Below are positions 1-5,355 of a DNA stretch of 9,369 nucleotides, in pieces. The translations under genes and the position numbers were made by a program. The stretch lies in contig CAMLHI010000064.1 in the NCBI GenBank assembly GCA_946479705.1, positions 1 through 9,369 on the forward strand. The letters are read 5' to 3'. Under the pieces are notes generated by a model. It made no database searches. It saw only the letters and a list, made by a program, of their open reading frames with translations, and had not been told where the DNA came from. The stretch is from an uncultured Oxalobacteraceae bacterium (GTDB lineage: Bacteria; Pseudomonadota; Gammaproteobacteria; Burkholderiales; Burkholderiaceae). Numbering within the stretch: position 1 is the stretch's first letter; every line of letters starts with the position of its first letter.

Positions 1-614
1 TGCTGTATGCGCTGCGCGACCTCGGCAAGCCGCTCTCGGTGGACACCTACAAGCCGGTGGTGATGCGCGAAGCCATCATTGCCGGTGCCGACATGATCAA
101 CGATATCAATGGCTTTCGCGCGCCGGGCGCCATCGATGCCGTGAAGGGCAGCGACTGCGCGCTTTGCATCATGCACATGCAAGGCGCGCCGCAGTCCATG
201 CAGCACGATCCGCGCTACGAGGATGTGGTAGACGAGGTGATCGGCTTCCTGCGCGCGCGTGTGGAAGCGCTGACCGCGGCCGGTATCGAGCGCGAGCGCA
301 TCTGCATCGATCCCGGCTTTGGCTTCGGCAAGACGGTCGAGCACAACTATGCCTTGTTGCAAAATATTGGCCGCATGCAGGACGAGCTGGGTTTGCCCGT
401 GTTGGCCGGCCTGTCGCGCAAGTCGATGATTGGCGCCGTGACCGGCAAGCCGCTCGAGCAACGCTTGGCCGGCAGCCTGGCCGGGGCGCTCGCTGCGGTA
501 GCGCAGGGAGCACGGATCGTGCGCGTGCATGATGTGGTGGACACCGTGGATGCGTTCAAGGTGTGGCAGGCGGCAACGAGCTCGACATCGTATAAACACT
601 ATAAACAGTATTAA
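1..614 (+). CDS. folP: Dihydropteroate synthase, C-terminal part (5' end outside window)
   Basis: This cytoplasmic enzyme of folate synthesis condenses 6-hydroxymethyl-dihydropterin diphosphate with p-aminobenzoate to give dihydropteroate, and is the sulfonamide target. The frame is open from base 3, so about 203 C-terminal residues of a protein usually near 280 are visible. Family motifs occur in order: SVDTYKP (bases 36-56), [25 protein letters not shown] (309-335), the SRKSMIG substrate loop (414-434) and RVHD near the end (522-533). All look intact, so the gene is truncated only by the window edge. The last residues, YKHYKQY, come from a tandem nine-base AT-rich repeat and lie beyond the conserved core. 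glmM starts 20 nt after the stop on the same strand. folP-glmM is a well-known proteobacterial pairing, so co-transcription is likely. Confidence 0.97.
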   Translation, partial: LYALRDLGKPLSVDTYKPVVMREAIIAGADMINDINGFRAPGAIDAVKGSDCALCIMHMQGAPQSMQHDPRYEDVVDEVIGFLRARVEALTAAGIERERICIDPGFGFGKTVEHNYALLQNIGRMQDELGLPVLAGLSRKSMIGAVTGKPLEQRLAGSLAGALAAVAQGARIVRVHDVVDTVDAFKVWQAATSSTSYKHYKQY

Positions 615-634
615 CTCACCCACAAAGAGAAGAC

Positions 635-1972
635 ATGGCACGTAAATATTTCGGTACTGACGGTGTGCGTGGACTGGTCGGCGTCGCGCCGATCACGCCT
701 GATTTTGTCATGCGGCTCGGCTACGCCGCCGGAAAAGTGCTGGCCAAGACCAACACCGCATCCGGCCGCCCGACCGTGCTGATCGGCAAGGACACCCGCA
801 TTTCCGGTTACATGCTCGAAGCGGCGCTGGAAGCCGGCTTTGCCGCCGCCGGCGTGGATGTGATGCTGGCCGGCCCGATGCCGACCCCGGCCATTGCCTA
901 CCTGACGCGGGCGCTGCGCCTCTCGGCCGGCGTGGTGATTTCCGCCTCGCACAACCCGTTCCAGGACAATGGCATCAAGTTCTTTTCCGAGCATGGCACC
1001 AAGCTGCCGGACGCGGTCGAACTGGAGATCGAGGACGCCATCGACCAGCCGATGGGCTGCGTGCCTTCGGAAAAGCTGGGCCGCGCCAAGCGCCTGGACC
1101 ATGCCCAAGGCCGCTACATCGAATTCTGCAAGGGCACTTTCCCAAACGAGCTGGACCTGCACGGCCTGAAAATCGTGGTCGACTGCGCGCACGGCGCCGC
1201 CTATCACATCGCCCCGAGCGTGTTCCATGAACTGGGTGCCGAAGTGATCGCCATCGGCGCTTCGCCGGACGGCTTCAATATCAACGCCGGCTTCGGCGCG
1301 ACCGCTCCCAAGGCGCTGTCGGAAGCGGTGGTGGCGCACAAGGCCGATCTCGGCATCGCGCTCGACGGCGATGCCGACCGCCTGCTCATGTGCGACAGCA
1401 CCGGCCGCATCTACAACGGCGATGAGCTGCTGTACGTGATGGTGCGCGACCGCATGAGCACCGGTCCGGTGGCTGGCGCGGTCGGCACGCTGATGACCAA
1501 TATGGCGCTGGAAGTGGCCTTCAAGGAACTCGGCGTCGGCTTCAAGCGCGCCAAGGTGGGTGACCGTTACGTGCTGGAAGTGATGAAGGAAAACGGCTGG
1601 CTGTTCGGCGGCGAGGGCTCGGGCCATCTGCTGGCGCTGGACAAGCACAGCACTGGCGACGGTATTGTCTCCGCGCTGCAAGTGCTGTCGGCATTGAAGC
1701 GCAGCGGCAAGAGCCTGGATGGCTGCTGCAGCGAGCTGACCCTGTTTCCCCAGACACTCATCAATGTGAAGGTGCCGGCCGGTTTCGACTGGACCAAAAA
1801 TGTCGAGATGGTTGCCGAAAAAGAAGCGGTCGAGCGTGAACTGGCGGACGCCGGGCGCGTGCTGATCCGTGCCTCCGGCACCGAGCCGCTGATCCGCGTG
1901 ATGGTGGAAGCCAGGAATGCCGAGCAGGCTGCGTCGTCGGCGCGGCGCATTGCCGACAAGGTCCCGGTCTAG
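635..1972 (+). CDS. glmM: Phosphoglucosamine mutase
   Basis: GlmM converts glucosamine-6-phosphate to glucosamine-1-phosphate in the cytoplasm, on the way to UDP-GlcNAc for peptidoglycan and lipopolysaccharide. The 445 residues match the family's usual length. Visible signatures are [10 protein letters not shown] at the N-terminus, the phosphoserine loop ISASHNPF (residues 102-109, catalytic Ser105 before His), the metal-binding loop DGDADR (244-249), the sugar-binding loop GGEGSGH (325-331) and the phosphate-binding loop [14 protein letters not shown] (412-425). All key residues are present, so it should be active after phosphorylation of Ser105. The ATG is preceded by a purine-rich stretch AAAGAGAAG (624-632) acting as ribosome binding site. 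It follows folP by 20 nt, with no convincing promoter between. No U-tract terminator follows; the tRNA promoter begins about 30 nt after the stop, so read-through into the tRNAs is possible. Confidence 0.98.
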   Translation: MARKYFGTDGVRGLVGVAPITPDFVMRLGYAAGKVLAKTNTASGRPTVLIGKDTRISGYMLEAALEAGFAAAGVDVMLAGPMPTPAIAYLTRALRLSAGVVISASHNPFQDNGIKFFSEHGTKLPDAVELEIEDAIDQPMGCVPSEKLGRAKRLDHAQGRYIEFCKGTFPNELDLHGLKIVVDCAHGAAYHIAPSVFHELGAEVIAIGASPDGFNINAGFGATAPKALSEAVVAHKADLGIALDGDADRLLMCDSTGRIYNGDELLYVMVRDRMSTGPVAGAVGTLMTNMALEVAFKELGVGFKRAKVGDRYVLEVMKENGWLFGGEGSGHLLALDKHSTGDGIVSALQVLSALKRSGKSLDGCCSELTLFPQTLINVKVPAGFDWTKNVEMVAEKEAVERELADAGRVLIRASGTEPLIRVMVEARNAEQAASSARRIADKVPV

Positions 1973-2003
1973 GGCCGTGCCCGGAATACTTCGGGGCGCG
2001 TCA

Positions 2004-2032
2004 TTGACGCTGAAGGCACCCCGACGTATAAT
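2004..2032 (+). promoter_or_regulatory. Sigma-70 type promoter of tRNA-Pro
   Basis: A -35 box TTGACG (2004-2009, five of six consensus bases) and a perfect -10 box TATAAT (2027-2032) are separated by exactly 17 nt. The tRNA-Pro 5' end is eight bases after the -10 box, so transcription should begin within a few bases of the mature tRNA end. The discriminator AACGTCTT is not GC-rich, unlike many stringently controlled tRNA promoters. Each box lies inside a short dyad: GCGTCA-T-TGACGC (1998-2010) over the -35 and GACGT-ATAATA-ACGTC (2023-2038) over the -10. The start site is inferred. Confidence 0.85.
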
Positions 2033-2040
2033 AACGTCTT

Positions 2041-2117
2041 CGGAGTGTGGCGCAGTCCGGTAGCGCACCTGGTTTGGGACCAGGGGGTCCAAGGTTCGAA
2101 TCCTTGTACTCCGACCA
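2041..2117 (+). tRNA. tRNA-Pro (anticodon TGG)
   Basis: A full 77-nt cloverleaf can be folded. The acceptor stem is CGGAGTG/TACTCCG with C1-G72, as typical of bacterial tRNA-Pro. There is a D arm with the AGTCCGGTA loop, an anticodon stem CCTGG/CCAGG around loop TTTGGGA (anticodon TGG, reading CCA and probably the other proline codons by wobble), a five-base variable region, and a T stem CAAGG/CCTTG with loop TTCGAAT. The CCA end is encoded (2115-2117), preceded by discriminator A. A strong promoter lies directly upstream and a terminator-like hairpin directly downstream, so it could be a single-gene transcript. Confidence 0.97.
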
Positions 2118-2122
2118 AGTTT

Positions 2123-2158
2123 AAAGACGGGCTGTCATTGAGTTGGCGGCCCGTTTTT
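2123..2158 (+). terminator. Intrinsic terminator-like hairpin after tRNA-Pro
   Basis: AAAGACGGGC (2123-2132) pairs with GCCCGTTTTT (2149-2158): a GC core of six pairs, one G-U, then A-U pairs, around a 16-nt loop, ending in a run of five T. It begins six bases after the tRNA-Pro CCA end. The loop is longer than in strong terminators, so partial read-through to tRNA-Arg is plausible; no clear separate promoter for tRNA-Arg is seen. Confidence 0.65.
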
Positions 2159-2165
2159 CATTTTC

Positions 2166-2186
2166 GCCTTGCTTTCATGGCAAGGC
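2166..2186 (+). other. Perfect 7-bp hairpin in the tRNA-Pro/tRNA-Arg spacer
   Basis: GCCTTGC (2166-2172) and GCAAGGC (2180-2186) form a perfect seven-pair stem with a seven-base loop, ending five bases before tRNA-Arg. No T-run follows, so it is not a standard intrinsic terminator. In a joint tRNA transcript it would sit next to the RNase P site of tRNA-Arg and could influence processing. The role is inference. Confidence 0.45.
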
Positions 2187-2191
2187 ACGCA

Positions 2192-2268
<77 letters not shown>

Positions 2269-2479
2269 CTCACAAGTTGGTAACAATGCGGCGTTATTGC
2301 AGTGACATTCCCTGCTGATTTCTGTTTGCTGTTGTCGCCGAGTCCATACCTATTACCAACCTCAAGAGGAACGCAGTCATTGCGTTTGCGACCGATGATG
2401 TCTTGGCGGTGGTGACGATAATCGGAATCTTTGACGGAGGGCGCAATTTTGTCGCTGCGCTCCACGATTCCATGAAAAC
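2269..2479. other. Non-coding spacer downstream of tRNA-Arg
   Basis: About 210 bases between convergent tRNA-Arg (+) and a small minus-strand gene. By eye it is less GC-rich than its surroundings. It contains an eight-base inverted repeat, GTTGGTAA (2276-2283) and TTACCAAC (2353-2360), and a hairpin AACGCA-GTCAT-TGCGTT (2370-2386) with only a short T-run, which might help end the tRNA transcript. A bulged stem GGAG..CGC/GCG..CTCC spans about 2436-2463. No convincing start with ribosome site and no recognisable protein are seen on either strand. It may be ordinary spacer or a decayed insertion next to the tRNA. Confidence 0.5.
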
Positions 2480-2758
2480 CTAAGGCTTGATCTTGCCGCC
2501 TTGTTGCGCACCGCCGGGACCTTGGGTGCCGACGGTGCCGATTTCCCCGCCTGGCAGGTCGCTGCCTTTCAACTGATCGCCCTGGGCAATGCTTTGCCGC
2601 GCGCCGGGGTCGCTATCCTGCCGCTTGCCCGGCTTGGGCCTGCCGGCGTTCACATCCTGTCCGGCTGGCTCGATGCCGCCGGCGTGCGTACCCCGAATGC
2701 CGTCGATCGGGCTGTCGCTGTCGCCGCCGATCGATTGGTCGTGTCCGTGATTGGTCAT
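2480..2758 (-). CDS. Small Gly-rich hydrophilic protein of unknown function
   Basis: A 92-residue protein starting MTNHGHDQ is supported by a good ribosome site, AGGAG (2765-2769), six bases before the ATG. An upstream in-frame start at 2812 lacks such a site and would add an unlikely extension. About 24% of residues are Gly (22 of 92), with many Asp, Gln, Pro and Lys. There are no Cys, Trp, Phe or Tyr, no signal peptide and no membrane segment, so it is probably cytoplasmic and intrinsically disordered. Motif-like stretches are GIRGTHAGGIEPAGQDVNAG (21-40) and LPGGEIGTVGTQGPGG (68-83). I do not recognise a named family; the composition recalls small stress-associated hydrophilic proteins, but this is only analogy. 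It runs convergent to tRNA-Arg, is 280 nt from the next minus-strand gene, and has a palindrome about 155 nt upstream that could be its operator. Confidence 0.72.
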   Translation of the reverse strand: MTNHGHDQSIGGDSDSPIDGIRGTHAGGIEPAGQDVNAGRPKPGKRQDSDPGARQSIAQGDQLKGSDLPGGEIGTVGTQGPGGAQQGGKIKP

Positions 2759-2913
2759 GTTGATCTCCTGAATGATGTAACTGAACACCATCATCCTAGG
2801 CCAGTGCCGCAAGCGTCCATGTAGGTGCGCAAGCCCATGATACGTAGGAATTTTGCTGGCCGGCGCGCTCGTCCCGAACTCGCTTCAGTCTTGAAACAAA
2901 CACTACGATGTGT

Positions 2914-2940
2914 GTCAAAAAGCGTTTTGACCGGTTGACC
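2914..2940. promoter_or_regulatory. Operator-like palindrome with extra half-site
   Basis: GTCAAAA-AGCG-TTTTGAC (2914-2931) is a perfect seven-base inverted repeat with a four-base centre, the size of a typical dimeric repressor site. A further TTGACC (2935-2940) directly repeats the TTGACC at 2927-2932 eight bases on, so three similar half-sites lie within 27 bases. On the minus strand TTGACA (2918-2913) matches a -35 box, but only a poor -10 (TTTCAA or TTCAAG near 2890-2896) follows at a suitable distance. It is upstream of the 92-residue protein and may control it. Confidence 0.4.
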
Positions 2941-2983
2941 GTCGGTATTCTGGCTCTGCAGTACTTGCTGAGGAAACTAACCC

Positions 2984-3029
2984 CAGGCGTTTAAGCCTGC
3001 GCACGTTCCTGCCTTAGGCCGAGCGTGCG
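2984..3029 (-). terminator. Tandem hairpins after the GGDEF-EAL gene, possible terminator
   Basis: Reading the minus strand past the stop at 3039, the RNA first meets CGCACG/CGTGCG (3029-3024 and 3005-3000) enclosing an inner GCC-TTA-GGC, then CAGGC/GCCTG (2999-2995 and 2988-2984) with a six-base loop. Only the weakly T-containing GGGGTTAGTTT follows, so this is not a classical intrinsic terminator. It may stabilise the 3' end or act with Rho. Confidence 0.35.
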
Positions 3030-3038
3030 TCGTGCCGA

Positions 3039-5138
3039 TTACGCGGCGGGGGTCATGCACGCATCGCCGATACCCAGCATGTGTTCAAAGGCATCGGCGG
3101 CCAGCGGCGCGCTGAAGTAATAGCCCTGCGCCTCGTGACAATGACGCTCGCGCAGGAAATCCAGCTGGAAACGGTCCTCCACGCCTTCGGCCACCACCCG
3201 GTAGTGCAGGCTGCTGCCCATGGCGATGACGGCCGTGGCGATGCTGCCGTCATCCTGGTCGGTCCCGATCCCGCTGACAAAGGAACGATCGATCTTGATC
3301 ACGTCGATGGGAAAGCGCTTGAGATAGCTGAGGCTGGAATAGCCGGTGCCGAAATCGTCCATGGCCACGCGGATGCCCATGGCCTTGAGCTGCTCGAGAA
3401 TGGCGCGGCTGGCTTCGGCGTCATGCATGAGCACGCTCTCCGTGATTTCGAGCTCAAGACAGCAGGGCTGCAAGCCGGTGACGGCGAGAATGTCCTGCAC
3501 GCCGTGGACGAAATCGTACCGCTTGAACTCGACCGCCGAGACATTGACGGCCATGGTGTCGATGTTCCAGCCGGCCTGCTGCCAGCGGCGTGCCTGCAGG
3601 CAGGCTTGACGCAGCACCCAGCGCCCCATGGGGACGATCAGGCCGAAGTCCTCGGCCACCTGGATAAAGCGCTCGGGCGCCACCAGCCCCCAGTCGGGAT
3701 GGCGCCAGCGCAGCAAGGCTTCGGCACCGATCAGCTTGCCGCTGCCGAGGTCGATCTTGGGCTGGTAGAACAGCACGAGTTCCTCGCGCTCGAGGGCGTA
3801 ACGCAAATTGCTTTCCACCCGCTGGCGTTCGACCGTGCGCGCGTTCATGGTCGATTCGAAAAACTGGAAAGTGTTGCGGCCCTTGTCCTTGGCCCCGGAC
3901 AGGGCGGCGGCGGCTTGCTGGATCAGCACGGACGGTTCGCTGCCGTTATCGGGAAACTGGCTGATGCCAATGCTGGCGGAAATATGCAGTTCGTGCTCGT
4001 CGATCCGGTGCGGCTGGCTCAGGCAGTTCAACAGCTTGTTGGCGGTGACGATGGCATCCTGGCGCGCGAAGGTGTCGAGCACCAGCAGGACAAACTCGTC
4101 GCCGCCCAGGCGGCTGATGGTATCGCTGGCGCGCAAGCAGGCGGCCAGGCGCGCGGCCACCGAGCACAGCAGCTTGTCGCCAATCTCGTGTCCCAGCGCA
4201 TCGTTGACATGCTTGAAGTTGTCCAGACCAAGGTACAGCACGGAAAAGCCGAGCCGGTCGCGCTGCCCCATGGCCACCGCGTGGCTGATGCGTGTCTGCA
4301 GGGCGGCGCGGTTAGGCAGGTCGGTGAGGATGTCGTGGGTGGACAGGTGGGCCATCTGGGCGATCATGTCCTGGGCGTGGCCGACGTCGTGAAACACGAT
4401 GACGGCACCGGCCAGCTCGCCACTGGGCGTATGGATGGGCGCCGACGAATCTTCGATGGCCGCTTCGCTGCCGTCGCGCCGTATCAGGATGGTGCCGGCC
4501 GGCAGGCGCAGCGCATGGTTGCGCTCGAGCACGACCGCGAGCGGGTTGCGGATCGGGCGCAGATTGTCCTTGTTCAGGAATTGCAGCACATCGTCCACCG
4601 GCAAGCCCAGCGCTTCGTGTTGCTGCCAGCCGGTCAGGACACTGGCGGCCGCGTTCATGTAGTCGACCACGCCAGTCGAACCGGTCGTGACGACCGCGTC
4701 CTCGATCGAGGCCAGGGTGATTTCGGCGCGCGCGCGCTGGGCAAGCAAGCCGTCTTCGAGGGCGCGCCGCGCCAGGATCTGCTCGACCGTCTGGGACAGC
4801 AGGTAGTGGGCGTACGCGCCGCGGATCAGATAGGCGCTGGCGCCGTGCTGGCGCGCGGCTTGGGCGAGGGGATCGGCAACGTCGTCGTGCAGGGTGAGGA
4901 TGGGGGTACGCGGGGCGGCTACGCGCAGGCGGGTCAGGGTCGACATGCCTTGGCTGTCGGGCAGGTTGCAGTCGGCAATGATCAGGACGGCGGAGAACAC
5001 TTCCAGCTGTTCGAGTGCCGCATGCAGACTGGCGGCCCAGCCGATCGAAGCTGCCATGGCAAGATGCTCGCCGCGGATTGCCTGAAGGTAGCGGACATCG
5101 GCTTCCAGCGCCGACACCACGAGGAATCGATTGCACAT
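3039..5138 (-). CDS. Receiver-PAS-GGDEF-EAL protein, probable c-di-GMP phosphodiesterase
   Basis: A 699-residue cytoplasmic protein without membrane segments: receiver-like domain (about 4-125), PAS domain (about 135-255), GGDEF (about 265-430) and EAL (about 440-690). The EAL domain has E473-A-L-L-R477, EITES (564-568), the DDFGTGYSS loop (594-602), K615-I-D, AEGVED (650-655) and QGYYFS, so c-di-GMP hydrolysis is likely. GGDEF has an intact signature (345-349) and inhibitory-site RxxD (336-339), but the usual first metal-binding Asp of DLDxFK is Gly304 (codon GGT), and the ADxAMYxAK motif reads AAAALSGAK; synthase activity is doubtful. The receiver keeps a candidate phospho-acceptor, D56, but lacks the acidic pair (S9-A10) and has R106 where Lys is usual. 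The start is supported by AGGGAG six bases before the ATG. It is probably monocistronic, lying after a strong terminator. Confidence 0.93.
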   Translation of the reverse strand: MCNRFLVVSALEADVRYLQAIRGEHLAMAASIGWAASLHAALEQLEVFSAVLIIADCNLPDSQGMSTLTRLRVAAPRTPILTLHDDVADPLAQAARQHGASAYLIRGAYAHYLLSQTVEQILARRALEDGLLAQRARAEITLASIEDAVVTTGSTGVVDYMNAAASVLTGWQQHEALGLPVDDVLQFLNKDNLRPIRNPLAVVLERNHALRLPAGTILIRRDGSEAAIEDSSAPIHTPSGELAGAVIVFHDVGHAQDMIAQMAHLSTHDILTDLPNRAALQTRISHAVAMGQRDRLGFSVLYLGLDNFKHVNDALGHEIGDKLLCSVAARLAACLRASDTISRLGGDEFVLLVLDTFARQDAIVTANKLLNCLSQPHRIDEHELHISASIGISQFPDNGSEPSVLIQQAAAALSGAKDKGRNTFQFFESTMNARTVERQRVESNLRYALEREELVLFYQPKIDLGSGKLIGAEALLRWRHPDWGLVAPERFIQVAEDFGLIVPMGRWVLRQACLQARRWQQAGWNIDTMAVNVSAVEFKRYDFVHGVQDILAVTGLQPCCLELEITESVLMHDAEASRAILEQLKAMGIRVAMDDFGTGYSSLSYLKRFPIDVIKIDRSFVSGIGTDQDDGSIATAVIAMGSSLHYRVVAEGVEDRFQLDFLRERHCHEAQGYYFSAPLAADAFEHMLGIGDACMTPAA

Positions 5139-5277
5139 CGGCTGCTCCCTTGCTTGTCATTGTTCGTGCGGCAGGATGGTTACCCTCGCATTCCAGTAAA
5201 CTCTGTGTACCGGAAAGAGACTGTGCGCAAGCGTACGCTGTTTATCCTTTTTCGGTAGCGCTGGATGGTGCACGGGC
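5139..5277 (-). promoter_or_regulatory. Leader and presumed promoter region of the GGDEF-EAL gene
   Basis: Because a strong terminator lies just upstream at 5278-5306, the GGDEF-EAL gene must have its own promoter in these 139 bases. No good -35/-10 pair is visible; TACACA near 5200 on the minus strand with GCTTGC 17 nt before it is only a weak candidate. A perfect ten-base palindrome AGCGTACGCT (5230-5239) could be a regulator site. No riboswitch fold is recognised. Confidence 0.3.
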
Positions 5278-5306
5278 AAAAAAATACGGCGCCGTGGCGC
5301 CGTATT
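5278..5306 (-). terminator. Strong intrinsic terminator of the flavin reductase/MBL unit
   Basis: On the minus strand AATACGGCGCC (5306-5296) pairs with GGCGCCGTATT (5293-5283), an 11-base inverted repeat with two bases between, so in practice a stem of nine or ten pairs with a tight loop. It runs into seven consecutive T in the transcript (A at 5278-5284 on the plus strand). It starts 50 nt after the stop of the MBL-fold gene. The plus strand has no T-run after the stem, so it is one-directional. Confidence 0.9.
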
Positions 5307-5355
5307 CAGGGTGGTCGGGGGCGTGGCCGAACAGATGGTGGCCAGCATGGATGGG

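Noticed and set aside
611..2092. 493-codon minus-strand open frame opposite glmM
   Set aside because: It lies antisense to an intact, clearly recognisable glmM. Long antisense frames are expected in GC-rich genes, and it is Gln/His/Gly/Ala-rich with no recognisable domain.
2501..2824. 107-codon plus-strand frame opposite the 92-residue protein
   Set aside because: No ribosome site. The minus-strand frame has a well-placed AGGAG and a compositionally coherent product.
3081..5258. 725-codon plus-strand open frame opposite the GGDEF-EAL gene
   Set aside because: Longer than the real gene but antisense to a multi-domain protein with intact motifs. Its Gly/Ala/Val/His/Gln-rich composition is the usual shadow of GC-rich codon use, and no ribosome site or domain is seen.
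5139..5277. Possible c-di-GMP riboswitch upstream of the GGDEF-EAL gene
   Set aside because: No conserved riboswitch core or three-way stem arrangement could be found in the 139 bases between the terminator and the start codon.
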